From: Telopea speciosissima
Taxonomy: Eukaryota > Streptophyta > Magnoliopsida > Proteales > Proteaceae
Direction of reading: 5' to 3'
NCBI RefSeq assembly: GCF_018873765.1
Contig: NC_057922.1
Location: 66,364,755 to 66,428,754 of the forward strand
DNA length: 64,000 bases
Part shown: positions 33,742 through 45,777 of the stretch, piece after piece
How the letters are laid out: each line of letters begins with the position of its first letter
Position numbering within the stretch: the first letter of the stretch is position 1
Program-made: the position numbers and the translations under genes
The notes under the pieces: generated by a model
What the model was told of the DNA's origin: nothing
Seen by the model: only the letters and a program-made list of their open reading frames with translations
The model's database searches: none

Positions 33742-34450
33742 GCTCTTCCACCCATCTTCCTTTGGCCTCATCCAACCTTCTCTTGATACCGACGAGTAGT
33801 GTTCGGTTGGACACTTCTACTTGTTCATTTGCTTGTGGATGAGCTACCGAGACTGGTCAGAAGTCAATATTAAAGTGCTCGTAGAACTCTCGAAAGGCCG
33901 GGTTATTGAATTACGTGCCATTGTCCGTGATGAACACTTTTGGTAGTCCGAACTGGTAGATGACCTTATCCCGAAAGAACTTCTCCATGCTCTTCTCGGT
34001 GATTGTTGTCAGGGGCTCAGCCTCGACCCACTTGGTGAAGTAGTCGATTGCCACGACTACATACTTTCGATTCCCCGATGCTGGGGTGAAATCTTCGAGA
34101 ATATCCATCCCCCACATAGCGAAAGGGATCGGGCTCAGCATTGGGGTCAGCTTTGTTGCAGGTTGGCTCGGCATTAGTGCAAAGAGCTGACACTTTTCAC
34201 ATGTCTTCACATACTTCATGGCCTCTTCTTGCATTCTCGGCCAATAAAATCCCTGCTGTAGTATTTTGTATGCTAGAGCTCGGCCACCCATGTGGCTTAC
34301 GCATATTCCTTCATGCACCTCGGCTAAGGCATACTCGGCTCCCTTCGGACTGAGACATCGGAGAACGGGCGCTGAGATGGCTTTCTTATAGAGCACCCCG
34401 TCGATCATGGTGTACTTGGCAGCTCGAATTTTGACTTTCCTTGCTTCATC
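33742..34450 (-). pseudogene. Integrase N-terminal and core part of element 2
   Basis: The zinc-binding region includes HEGICVSHMGGRALAYKIL and CEKCQ (about 34180-34340). The catalytic core includes FAMWGMDILEDF, YFTKWVEAEPL and TDNGT. A stop (TAA, 33911-33913) follows TDNGT where related elements have Gln. The frame reaches 33742, where the solo LTR interrupts it. Confidence 0.88.
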
Positions 34451-34982
34451 TCGATTCTCCGGGAGTTGATCATTCTCCAAGTAGTTGACAATGGGGTCCA
34501 TCCAGGTCGGCCCGTCCTCCTCAATGTGTTTAACGTTTTCTTCCTGTAATGAGGGTCTCTCTAGGATTTCTATGTACACTGATCGGCTCAGATGTTGGAG
34601 GTCGGCCTCGACCAACTTTGACAGGGAGTCTGCCACTACGTCCTCCTTTCTCGATACTCGGGTCACCTCAAAGTGCTCAAGCTCAGAGATCAGATTCCAT
34701 GCTCGGTTTAGGTAAGCTATCATCCTTTCATCTTTCGCCTCATAGTCTCCGTTGACCTAGTTGACCACGAGTTGGGAGTCTCCTCGTACCTTCAATCGCT
34801 TTATGCCTATGGCTCTGTTGACTTGGAGTCCGGCCAGGAGAGCCTCATACTCGGCCTCATTATTTGAGGCTAGGAATTTGAAGCTTAGGGCATGTTGGAG
34901 GCAAAAGCCCTCGGGGCTCACCAGGATTAGCCCAACCCCGCTTCCTCCGGGGTTGCCTAAGCAGTCAACGTTCATGGTCCAG
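34451..34982 (-). pseudogene. Archaeal-type second RNase H of element 2
   Basis: The segment GNPGGSGVGLILVSPEG, then ASNNEAEYEALLAGL, then GDSQLVVN carries the acidic residues expected of the extra RNase H of Tat elements. A stop (TAG, 34757-34759) splits it. The linker to integrase follows (VSRKEDVVADSLSKL and downstream). Confidence 0.8.
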
Positions 34983-36303
34983 GTCGGGTCTGCCTTAGCT
35001 TATGCATTGGCTTCTTCTGCTATCTTCTCTTCCTCAACCTCGAGGTCGGGCATTGTGCACTCGACGACGAAGTCAGCAAGGGCTTGTCCTTTTATCGCGG
35101 TCCTCGGGCGATAGCTTATATCGTACTCACTCAGCTCGACCGCCCAGGTGATCAGCCAACCTGACACATTGGGCTTGTGCAATATCATCTTGAGAGGCTG
35201 GTCGGTCAGCACTGCGATCAGATAAGCTTGAAAGTATGGCCTTAGCTTTCTCGTGGCCGTGACAAGAGCGAATGCTACCTTCTTGAACTTGGAGTATCTC
35301 GTCTCGGCATCGACAAGAACATAGCTGATGTAGTACATAGGCTTCTGAGCTCGGCCTTCTTCTTTGACCAACACCGTGCTTACCGCCATCGAGGTAGCAG
35401 CTAAGTAAACTTGAAGCTCCTCTTTTGGCTCAGGTCGGCTGAGAAGGGGCGGGTTCTCCAAGTATTTCTTCAGCTCTTCAAAAGCTTTTGGCACTCGTTC
35501 GACCAGACGAAGTCCTTCGGGTTTCGAATATTCTTGAGGGCCTTGAAGAACGACAGGCACTTGTCGCCCAACCTCGACATGAATTGTGCCAACGCCGCCA
35601 CTCTCCCGTTTAGCCTTTGTACTTCTCGGATCGTCCTTGAAGGGCTCTTCTCTTGGATGGCCTTGATTTTTGTCAGATTGGCTTTGATGCCTCTGACAGA
35701 GACCATGAAGCCGAGGAACTTTCCTGAGGTCACGCCGAATGCACACTTAGCGGGGTTCAGTTTCATTTGGTTCTTCCTCAATACGCCAAAGGCCTCTTCC
35801 AGGTCGGCCAAGTGGTGCTCGGCCTTCAAGCTCTTTACTAAAATGTCGTCCACATAGACTTCCATGTTTCTTTCGATCTGCTCGCGGAATATATAGTTCA
35901 CCAGACGTTGATATGTTGCTCTGACGTTCTTCAATCCGAACGGCATGACCTTGTAGCAAAAATTTTCTTGGTCAGTTCGGAATGCCGTGTACGACTCATC
36001 CTCCTTATGCATCATGATTTGGTTGTAGCCGGAGTACGCGTCCATGAAGCTCAGCATTTCGTGCCCCGCCATGGCGTCAATCAAGAGATCAATTCGAGGT
36101 AGCGGGTACTCATCCTTTGGGCAGACCTTGTTAAGGTCGGTATAGTCGACGCACATCCTCCATTTCCCGTTCGGCTTGGGAACCATAACGACGTTCGCCA
36201 GCCAAGTTGAGAATTTTTCTTCTCGGATGAATCCTGATCGGCGTAGCTTCTCTACTTCTTCCTTGATGTAGGCTTGGCGATCAAGGGCATAGTTCCTTCT
36301 CTT
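34983..36303 (-). pseudogene. Reverse transcriptase and RNase H of element 2
   Basis: A long open stretch (36186-35470) holds MVPKPNGKWRMCVDYTDLNK, MDAYSGYNQI, the FCYKVMPFGLKN block and the catalytic YVDD (35845-35856). Near 35490 an apparent one-base loss moves the frame; the RNase H part follows to about 35000 (YALVTATRKLRPYFQAY-like and TAIKGQALADFVVE). Apart from that frameshift and a stop at 36304-36306, the domain is close to intact. Confidence 0.9.
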
Positions 36304-36660
36304 CTATTGAATCGGCTTTCGACTCGGATCTATATGTAGTCGATGCTCGGCTATATGCAGAGGTATACCGTGCATGTCGGCATCCGACCAAGCGAATACG
36401 TCAGCATTAGCCTTCAAGAAGTTTTCTAATCGATTCCTTTGTTCCTCGCTCAACAATGACCCGAGTTGTATCGTCTTCGTCGAATCTTCATCACTGAGGG
36501 AGAATGGGGTGAGATCTTCTATGGGTCTTCCGTGCCTTTCTGTGAGCTCATCCCACTGGTCTTCTAGGAGGTGTTCGACGCACATCACCATTCCTCGGAC
36601 GTTGCCTTTATTTTACTTGACGAATGTGGCGTAACACTCCCGAGCTTTCTTTTGATCACC

Positions 36661-37122
36661 TCAAATTTTTCCAATGTCGTTCTCTATTGGGAACTTCATC
36701 TTCAAGTGTGTCGATGAGATGATGGCTTGGAGAGCGGTCAATGATGGGCGACCGAGTATGGCATTGAAGGCCACCACCGACTGCACTACCATGAATTTGA
36801 ATTGGATGGTCGCTTGACATAGAGCTTGTCCGAACGTGACCAGCAGGTCGATTAAGCCTTTAATGGTGGAGGCGGCTCCCCAGAACCCATGAAGTGAGGT
36901 GCCCTCTGGCTTGAGCGCTTCATCGTCGAAGCCAAATTGTCGGTACGCGTCTAGCGACATAAAGTCCATGGATGTGCCCGTGTCGACCAATACGCAATGA
37001 ACGGGTCTCTTTATAATTTTCACCTGCACCACCAAAGCATCATCGTGAGGTAGACTTATACCTTCCAGGTCAGCCTCGGTGAAGGAGATCGTCGCCTCAG
37101 ACTTCGGCCTTTTGCCTGGCAT
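36661..37122 (-). pseudogene. Aspartic protease region of element 2
   Basis: An open frame of 153 codons holds the active site VLVDTGTSMDF (DTGTS codons 36970-36984) and the flap-like LGRPSLTAL block. It is followed by the linker to RT (36304-36591, with DVFAWSDADMHGIP). The domain is open, but the polyprotein around it is interrupted. Confidence 0.85.
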
Positions 37123-37369
37123 CTCGACGACTCCGATGAACCGTGCATTTGCCTTGGCCTTCCGAGTGGACTCTTATCCGGGCCCTCCAAGGATAGTGTA
37201 TATGGGAGCTCCCTTGTCACTGCTCGGCCCGGATCCGTCATCTTTCTTCTCAGCTCGGGCTTTATCTTCGTCACGCTCGGCCTGCCTATTTTTGGACCTC
37301 GGCTCGGCTCTTCTTTGATCACAATCTTCAGGTCGCCGACCCCCACGTTCTTCTCAGCCTCCCTTGACA

Positions 37370-38015
37370 TATCGCTTCAGGTGCCCCGCTTTTATCAGCT
37401 CTTCAATTTCTCTTTTCAGCTAATAACAATCCTCGGTGTCGTGACCGATGTCCTTGTGGAATTGATAATACTTGTTGGGATTCTGAGATTACCCGGCTTG
37501 CATCGATCGAGGTCGACGGATGTACCCGTCGTCCTGTATTCTCATCAAAATCTCCTTGTGAGAGGTATTCAGTGGGGTGTAATCGGGACTCCAAGCTCGG
37601 TCTAATCTCTTGGTTCGGTGATCCGTCCTGGGCCGATTTTCCTCCTTGCAGTCATCGGTCATCGGATCGACTCATCAGATCGTTGCTTCACGTTGAGGAG
37701 GTTGACCGTCGTCTTCTTGTGTTTCATACTACTTTGTAAGCGCGTGACAAAGGCTCGATAGAGCTGAGCGAAGCCTGTTATGGAGTTCGGTGGCAACCAG
37801 GAGAACCATGAGCTCATCGCGCCCTTGAGGGATGCAGGGAAAGCCCGACAAGAGACAATATCGGTTCCCCCATACATGGTCATCATCGCATTGAAGTAGT
37901 TGATATGATCCGTCAGGTCGGTTGTCCCGTCATACCAGTTAAAGGGAGGAGGCTTGAACCCGGTCGGTAGTGGCACGGTCATGATCTCGGGAGGATATGG
38001 GTGTCGTCCGACCAA
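37370..38015 (-). pseudogene. gag of element 2
   Basis: The frame at 37659-38015 carries the capsid core: DHINYFNAMMTMYGG, CRAFPASLKGAMSSWF and the VNLLNVKQRSDESIR block typical of plant retrotransposon gag. A zinc-knuckle-like motif near 37400-37460 (QFHKDIGHDTEDCY) has lost its first Cys and is followed by a TAG (37420-37422). The N-terminal part towards the PBS (38016-39088) is low-complexity and broken. Confidence 0.8.
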
Positions 38016-39088
38016 TGAATAGGCATCCGAGGTCGCCTATTTCTTCAATCCCTCAACTTGCTCGGCCAAGCCTCATAGTCGCTTTTCCAGCTCGGTTTCA
38101 TGTGCTCGGTCGTTCAGCTCATCCACCCGGTGCAAATCGTCCCGTTCATTCGGCCGAGGTCCGCCATTTTGTCCTTCAGCTCGAGCTCGGTTTGCTCAGT
38201 CGTCCAGTTGAGGTCGGCCATTCTGGTCGGCTCGGTCAGAATCGCCCCTCATTCTTCCTTCCATCTGGAAATTGAACACACGGGGACTTCTCGGCTGTTC
38301 TTCTTGGAGAGGCAGCAGGCTTCGAAGTCGGGGGGCTACCTCCTGCTATTCTTGGTGTGCCCTCGGCTGTCTGTCCTTTCTGAGCCGGCCCAAAAATACC
38401 AATCTCCTTGCTACCGATGCCACTGGTTCGATCTCTTGCCCGATCTTCGGGCTCCGACAATGCTCCTGCTCACCCAGCCTAGCTCTCCTATTGGGACGCG
38501 GAGGAGTTTTCTGACGAGGCGGATGTGATGATGCGGCTCGGCTCAGTTTGGCCCGATGCCGGCCACCATTCTACAGCAGGTTTCCCTCTACGTTGACCGG
38601 GGCTGGAGGGGACGCGATCAGTGGTTGACCCATCAGTCCACCCCGGGCCATCTGGGTCATGAAAGTACGCAGCATCTCGTTGGTGTGGAGCATCTGCAGC
38701 TGCAAATCCATAACTTGTCGATTATTCGTCGGGGCTTCCGGATCCAAATTCTCCTATAAGGGTGGCGGCAGTGGTAGGCTCAACCCGTTCAAGTTTGGCT
38801 CGACCTGTGTCCGGTCAGCCGCTGCTGTGTCCAGCACACTTCCACCATTCCCACCCTCCGGTGGGGGAGTTGGATTGGCCGCAGTACCCATGCTGGGCTG
38901 CACACCCCCTACCCGAGGGGGTCTTCAGGTCGCGCCTTGCCGTGATGCCTCAGGGGGCGGTGAACGTCTCGCTTGCCCATCAAGTTGCGGCTCATCCCTG
39001 CTGGAGGCGGAGCCGTGCTGTCCTGATCTTGTTTGCACCATTGCTCCTACTCTTGAAGTTGGTAGAAATGACGATGGCTTGCCGACGT

Positions 39089-39112
39089 CATTCCCACAGA
39101 CGGCCCCAAATC
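39089..39112 (-). other. Primer binding site region of element 2
   Basis: On the minus strand the sequence after the 5' LTR is GATTTGGGGCCGTCTGTGG and on, matching the PBS region of element 1 in its core (GCCGTCTGTGGGAA). Confidence 0.7.
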
Positions 39113-39812
39113 TGTTGCATGTGAAAACCTCCGTCGTTCGGTCCACCCACGGATAAGCCTGCAAAAAGACGAGTGAGCGCAAGAGATCTGGTGTAGCTCC
39201 GGCCTAGGAATCTCCGACGCTCAAGTCAGGTCTCCAATGCAACAGCGTAACAGCTAGTAAAAAGTGAGATGAGCAATAGAGCTCCATACCTGAGTATTTA
39301 TAGAGTGAGGTGAGGCGGTTGGGAGAGTCTCAGTATGGTAGGAGTTCTTCTCTTGGAAGGCTCTCTCGCGTAGAGCGAAGTGGAGAGTTATTTTCGGGGT
39401 CGGACTCTTGTTAAGGTAAGAGTCCATACTTTGTGTGATTCCATATCGTGTTGGGATTGTGGCTCGATCCTTATCCCGTGATTATCGGGATGTGCTGACG
39501 TGGCTCTGCGATTCCTGGCGGGTCTTTGTGATGACCTTGGTGGAGGGCTCGGCCTCGGAGGTCGACCATGGAGGTCAGCATGGGAGGTCGATCTTGGCAG
39601 TCACCACGACCTAGGCCGTCCTGTATATGCTCAACCAGGGAGGTCGGCATCGGTGATGTGTCGTGGGCTCAACCGAGTGCTTAGCCCAGCCATGCGACTT
39701 GATGGAGAGCAGGTCGGCTCGGTTTCTGTTTCAGCTCGGTTCAATTCTCGGAGTGACCTCGGCTCGACCACGTGATGGCTTCTGACTGGTGAGGTGATTT
39801 TATTCTGTATCA
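39113..39812 (-). repeat. 5' LTR of element 2
   Basis: It is 700 bp, with the TATA box (CTATAAAT, minus strand) at 39296-39303. Ends are identical in design to the 26308-27007 copy. Confidence 0.92.
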
Positions 39813-40719
39813 AATCGATTATCTTCCATTTCTATTTATTTCCAAACAAAAAATCCAAGCAACACAAATGCCACAGTGGGCCGTCATTCATGCCCTAAAT
39901 CTCATATCTCGGCCCACGTGACCCAAATCTCATATTGTGGCCCAATCCCACGTGGGCTGATCTTTGCTTCTTATCCCCTAGGGCGACGGCCTTTTTCTCT
40001 CTCTTTCTCTATCTCAGTCTTAGAGAGAGACGGGCAACCATGGTCATGTCTTGGACTATTACGGCCAACAAGAGACATTCGACCATGAGTCGCTCTCGCT
40101 GCAACCGATCTCTCTCTCTCTCTCTCTCTCTCTCCCACAGCCGCCGCGTCTGTATGGATTCCGTCGGCAAGTACAGGACAAAAGAACTCGGCCCACTTTG
40201 CTGATGCTTTCCTTTTGTTTATGGTACCGGTACGTGATATATCAAGATTAGGATATTATGATTCAGAAACAAGGTGGGTGGGTGTTGGTTTTTTTTTGTT
40301 TTGTTTTGTTTGGGTGTGGGGTGGTTGTTCAATTGACCCTCGTTCCAAGCACCTGGATTTAGTTTGGAACAATAGGATGAATTGGGGTATTTTTTTTCTT
40401 TTATATCAATTCGTTTCCTTTACCCTGTGTATTAATATATATGTAAATGCCTTCGTAGCAGTCTCTCAATCTAACCAGTTAAGAACTTAACGATAGAGAG
40501 CATCAGTCCATTTCGTTCTTTATGAATCAATGGCCAATTTATATTTTAGCTGCTCCCAAGCTTGTTGCATCAATGATCAGTGATTCAGTTTTTTTTTTTT
40601 TTTTGGGGTAAATATCGTTGATCCAGTTAAGACTAAATAGGACTCCATCGTCACCATTGATGTATAAAGAGATCTTCTACTACTACTAATTACTACTTAT
40701 CAGATCAAATTAATAATAC
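39813..40719 (+). other. Promoter-like region with two G-boxes and a possible broken gene start
   Basis: Two CACGTG motifs (about 39916 and 39951) sit in a short duplicated phrase, followed by a CT-rich leader, an ATG at 40040 and a 54-codon frame interrupted by a (TC)n run (40109-40133). No protein family is recognisable and nothing continues the gene, so it may be a gene fragment or chance. Confidence 0.25.
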
Positions 40720-41090
40720 TGTTATGTGTCGGTTCTTGTTTTGGTGTAGTTATTTGTGATTGTAGTCAGTTATTATTAATTTATTATTAATTATAAGTAT
40801 GTACGGGATTGTGATTATTTATTATATGTAGTTATTAAAAGTGGAATGAGTTGTAGGGAGATATTCTAAGAGTTGAGAGAAATTGTAGGAATGGGGAAGT
40901 AGAAAGTAATGAGAAAACTCTTAATTAATTTTTGAGTTTATCTCGAGAGAGGATTGGTGGCTTCCCAATTGCGCCAGTCCGGTTTCGTCCATAAAGCCAA
41001 CTCTCTATATTATCTCGGTTATCTTCTGTCTTTTCTCCTTTTTTAATTTGTTAATCTATTTTCTCTCGACCAAGATCTTCGTACGTAACA
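40720..41090 (+). mobile_element. Short solo LTR, copia-like
   Basis: The block starts TGTTATGTGTCGG, ends GTACGTAACA and is 371 bp long. Possible TSD copies are AATAC (40715-40719) and AATGC (41091-41095), one mismatch. It ends in a CT-rich, UTR-like part with no coding sequence. Confidence 0.55.
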
Positions 41091-41940
41091 AATGCGCTCA
41101 CCCTTACCAAGATAGAACAAACTAATATAAATTAAAAATGAAGTGTCTAGATTATATCTCTATCAGTTTATTTTGAACTCGACACCTTGCCCACGGGCAT
41201 AAAAGAATTTTAAAAAATAAGTTGAAAGTTCATTATCAAAAAGTATCATTGCCATACACATTCTTCAAGTACAAATGTAAAATAACACTAGTACCACCAT
41301 TGGTGGAAAAATAGTTTTTCATGTTAAAAGGGGAAAAAAAAAAAAAAATACAATTACAAATTATTTGACACCTTTAGAATTGTTATAAGAAAATCCCAAC
41401 AAAAAAAGAGGTTAATCTTGGTCTAACAATGACTTGTTACAAAGAGCACCATTTAAGTGGCATAAAAAGTATAAGTATTATAAAAAAATATATAAAATGT
41501 TATATGACGTTAACATAAGATTGACGTAAGTTTAAAATCTCGATTACCTAAAATACTTATCCCTTTTCATACGAAAGTCAAACCGAAGGCTGTCATTCTT
41601 ATTTGTCGATAACAGTTCCACTTAACACAGAATTGGTCCATTAAAAAATGTAATCAGGATTCTCTGCTGCCGTTTGCTCGTGCAGCCAACATGCATCCTC
41701 ACATAGACAGGGCATGAACCCCACGTGAATTCCTCTAGAACAGGTGCTCAGACAGTGGATAAGGTGGTCATTTCTCCCATGCCTTGGGGGGGGTTTGGGG
41801 GAGGAGGAGGAGAGGAGGGAGAGATGATACAGTAGAGAGGAAGTTAAAGGGTTTTTTTTTTTTTTGCTAACAGAAGTAAAGGGTTATTACAGGGCTATAT
41901 TATTAGCCTAAAGTACTACTGAGTTATAGACCTACAGAGA

Positions 41941-42060
41941 GCTGAAAAAAGGGGGAACTCCAATCAAAGGGTGACGAGACGACGACAACAGACTCTAAGG
42001 TCTGACTGAAAAAAAGGCAAGACTCCGATCAGAGGGTGAGGAGACGACAACAGAGTCGAG
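41941..42060. repeat. Two-unit tandem duplication of about 60 bp
   Basis: The units (41941-42003 and 42004-42060) share a GACTCC(A/G)ATCA(A/G)AGGGTGA phrase and GACGACAACAGA, with small indels. Confidence 0.75.
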
Positions 42061-42160
42061 CTAAAAAAGGTGACTACACTGCAACTACATCTACAACAAA
42101 TTAATCATTGTACCAGTCTCAAATTCACTTTTTTCCAACTCTATGAATTATATTTTGGGA

Positions 42161-42291
42161 GAATATTTTGTGTGCTGCAGCGCAGGGTGCGCCCAAGCAT
42201 ATGAGTATCCTGTGCAAGGGCAGGAAGGTTATTACATACACCCCATGTGCCTGGACACAGTCTGCGTTGCAGCACAGAGGAGGGGATATTA
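42161..42291. mobile_element. MITE-like foldback
   Basis: Imperfect terminal inverted repeats of about 25-30 bp surround a 131-bp sequence (left TGTGTGCTGCAGCGCAG, right the inverse of TCTGTGCTGCAACGCAG). No TSD could be fixed. Confidence 0.5.
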
Positions 42292-44328
42292 TGAAACAGG
42301 GGAGGGGTCCTAAAAAAACAGAGAAAGGAAGGAAATGATGAGATCAGAGAGCTCTTGCACTGGCCGAAAGATCCTTGGTTATGCTTGCCTTTAAACTGAA
42401 GCACAAAATAAAGGCTGCAACAATACAGCATAATACAGAACTATTTTGTATACAAAGAACCGTATTCCAACCCACTAACATCATTAATATTCTACCCATG
42501 AAATAGTTCCCCTTCCCTGCTCATGCCATGCCATGCCATCCTTGTGTAAAAGCTAAAAGAGAATGGTTATACAGACAGTACAGAGACAACGGCCAAGAAG
42601 TCCAGATGATCATTATAAACAATAAACTCTTCTCTCCTCTCTATATCTTCTTCCTCTCAATCAAAAGAAAGTAAGGAATTGAAGTGAGATATAGAAGTAT
42701 GAATGCCAATGAAAACTAATATCTGCCAATTTAAACTAACGTTTCTGTATAATAGAGTAGACAGCCTCACTGATGAAGTTTAAACTTATCAAATAAAAAA
42801 ATAAAATTTGCAGAACTTGGCTTGAGATCCAGCTCGTTTTAGGGTTCGAAAACCCCAATTCGAAAACCCTTTTGATTAGGGTTCGATTAAATTCAGGCTG
42901 CAACATCCCATTGTTTTAATTGTTGCAACATCCCATTGTAGAGTCGCTTACTTATTTTAGGTTTAACAACGAAATCAGAAGAAGGAGAAGAAGTCGAAGC
43001 AGAAGAAGAGACAGAGATCGTTCAGAGAAGAAAGAGCATAGAAGAAGTAGAAGAAGGAGAAGCTGAGAAGAGTTACCTGGGTTAGATCGTAGCCGGAGAA
43101 GAAAGGAAGTCGCCGGAGCACCACTAATGGACGCCTTGCCGGAGCAGCAGTTCCTCCCAAGCTTTCGTTTCCTCAAAGGTTAGATTGGATTGGTTTTTAG
43201 GAACAAATGTTTAGGGGTAAAATAGTCGTTTCAACTTAGGTTGGGGTAATACATAAGTGAGAGTACTTAGGTCTTTTCATTTATGAAAATAAAACAAAGG
43301 GTAAATTGGTTATTTTCGATTAGGTTTGGACAACAAATAAGTGAGGGTATTTAAGTCTTTTCAGATTTAAGAAAATGAAACGAAAGGTAAAATGATCAAA
43401 ATATTGTCATCTAACGGTGGAATTTAACAGATTGGACCTATCTGGCATTTGGGGTGTAAATCAGGGATGATACGTGAAATATTGAAAGGTATTACACGAA
43501 ATATTGAGCTGCTTAAGTGAATACGAGGAATATTGGGTGCATTCTAAGGGGGTATGTGTACTTTACCCTATTTTTTATGAAAACTGTGTCAAAGTATATA
43601 ATGTTTTCCTATATATTGAAGAGTCTATAGCATGATGATTTGCAACCCCAAACCCAAAAACACCAAACGTCCAACTGATAAATTCTAAAATTGCTTCACA
43701 TCGAAGGATTTTTTTTATGGTATAAATGTGGTGCATGAGGCAGCTCCATATGTAACTCTTTGCTGTGTTGGTAAAGTCCTACAGCTCACATTACTTGTTT
43801 CCTTCCAGAATTCTATCGAAATCAGATATATATACTCGTTACAGAATCTGTCAGGGTCACACCACAGATAGATAATATAAAATAAATTAATATTAAAATA
43901 AAATCATATATATGTTATTGTTTATCTTTTAAGATGTTAAATCACTTGTAATTTTATTTTTAATTATTTAATATAACATATTTTTTTCCAATGAAGATAA
44001 ATCCTGTTATATTACAACATTCTAAAAAGTATATAAATAGTATATGAAAATTTCTTATTAATACCCATTAATTTGTTGATTTTTTATACCGTCAGGGTCT
44101 CAAGATTTTAGTAATCGATATTCGATATCAATATCGATACTGATATGTATCGATATGTAACGATCCAATTTGGTTGGTAAGGGTATTTTTTGTGTATTGG
44201 TATCCCAATTGACCAAGAAATAATTTATAAAAAAATAAAAATCCAAAAAGCAAAAAAAAAAAAAAAAAATCATAGAAAAAAAAGTGAGTGGCTGCCAATG
44301 AACAGAAAGAGACTATGCTCACTGTTTA
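42292..44328. other. AT-rich intergenic DNA with a short tandem duplication
   Basis: A segment of about 85 bp is repeated at 43217-43300 and 43301-43386 (AGTGAG-GTA-TT-A-GTCTTTTCA phrases). A minus-strand ORF (42952-43176) with a donor-like AG/GTAACT looks like a first exon but has no partner exon or known domain. Confidence 0.4.
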
Positions 44329-44494
44329 GTTTATTTTAAGAGGGGATATGATCTTATCCTACTCAGCTCTACGAATCTGTACATCGTATGCGGACGATCT
44401 CTGAATCTAATGGTACAACATGTCGTCTACCCACGGAGGAAGTACTGATTCCTGGAGCGAGTAGGATAGGATCATATCCCCTTTTAAAATAAAC
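44329..44494. mobile_element. MITE with about 36-bp terminal inverted repeats
   Basis: GTTTATTTTAAGAGGGGATA at the left matches the inverse of the right end with few mismatches, continuing through TGATC(T/C)TATCCTACTC. The total length is 166 bp, without coding sequence. TSD unclear. Confidence 0.75.
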
Positions 44495-45324
44495 AGAAAA
44501 AATGATTGGAGACATAACAAATTAAAAAAAAAAAAAAAAAAAGAGAGAATCTTCACCAACCCAATCATTGGTTACATATTTTTTTGAATAAAAAAACCCA
44601 ATCATTTACTTTACGTAAACAATGTTTATCAAAGAATTTTTATTTTATTTAAGGATTCAAGTTCAACATCACCTACTCTAGCTCTCTCACCCTGTTCTGT
44701 TCTGTTCTGTTCTGTTTTGAATATGACTGTGTATTATATGGACCCCAAACCTTCTAACACTTTTAATTAAGCTAAGCTATCTCCAACTGGCAACCTCAAT
44801 TACTTCCTACCAACCTATATACCTTAACTAAATCGACTTTACCTCATTGATTAAGACAGAAATAGATAATACTCAATCTATAGCCAGAAGAACTGCTCTT
44901 CCTTTTTGGCATTTTTTAACCATAGGTTATAGGTATTAGTATCTATGGTAAAAAAAATTTGTGTTAGAATCAGTCTCGACTTTCGATAAATACGGATCGG
45001 ATCATATCAAGATTGATACTAATTTTAACGTATAATATACATGGATTCTGAATTATAAGCTTCGAAAAATCATGGAGTATAAATTTGCCAATCGGTCCTA
45101 CATGTCAATGACTTGCTCTTCCTGACAAGAGAATCAGACCATTTTAAATCCCTTGCAAAAATATGTCAATATGATCAATTTTCAGTCTATTTTACCATTC
45201 GATGATATCAATTCCATTAATCCATATCAGTATTCGCCCATATTGATACCTAAATCTATAATTAATTAGAACATTTGTACACAAGGGATGTAAATCACTA
45301 TGGCATCCCAACAGTGGGATTTTC

Positions 45325-45777
45325 TGTTGAAAAACGAAACTTATAATGATACAAAAAAGATTGCAAATCATAAATAATAATCACACAAACGAACACAAGG
45401 ATTTACGTGGTTTGACAAGATTGCTTACATCCATGGTGATATGCGATTTGTTTCACTATCAATGGAGAATAGAATTACAGTTGTAGTTTATCCTCACATC
45501 TCTCACAAATTGCATTACAGAGAAAGAATTCTCGCTACATATTAATATCGAAACCTTATATAGGAATTTTACAAAAATACCCATATAGTCCTTAAAAATT
45601 TTCCTTAGAGGTTGCCGGCCCCAAACCCTCACATGAACCCACTAGTTTATCGAAACCGTACTAATACAATAAATTAATGCACAAGTGGACCGATTCTTCT
45701 AGACCTTGAGACTTCCGACCTTTTAAGATCAACTCACAAACCCAAACAACAGAATACAAGACATCGTACCCCCAACA
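45325..45777 (-). mobile_element. Solo LTR, copia-like, minus orientation
   Basis: On the minus strand it starts TGTTGGGGGTACGATGTC and ends TTTTTCAACA (453 bp). Flanks TTTTC and TTCTC (45320-45324 and 45778-45782) could be a TSD with one mismatch. A related copy lies on the + strand at about 53104-53445. Confidence 0.6.

Larger units (their letters stand above)
26308..39812 (-). mobile_element. Ty3/gypsy LTR retrotransposon, element 2 (Tat-like), minus orientation
   Basis: This 13.5-kb element has two 700-bp LTRs that, read on the minus strand, start TGATACAG and end GCAACA. A probable TSD is GATCG (26303-26307) and AATCG (39813-39817), one mismatch. On the minus strand the order is PBS, gag, protease, RT, RNase H, second RNase H, integrase, 66-bp minisatellite; then an antisense gene on the + strand, PPT and the 3' LTR. 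The dual RNase H supports the Tat lineage. Integrase is split by a 2.7-kb solo LTR. Reading frames are long but broken by a few stops and indels, so the copy looks younger than element 1 yet defective. Confidence 0.94.

Noticed and set aside
42952..43176. Leu-rich minus-strand ORF resembling a first exon
   Set aside because: Translation of a GAA-rich purine tract on the opposite strand; no partner exon was found.
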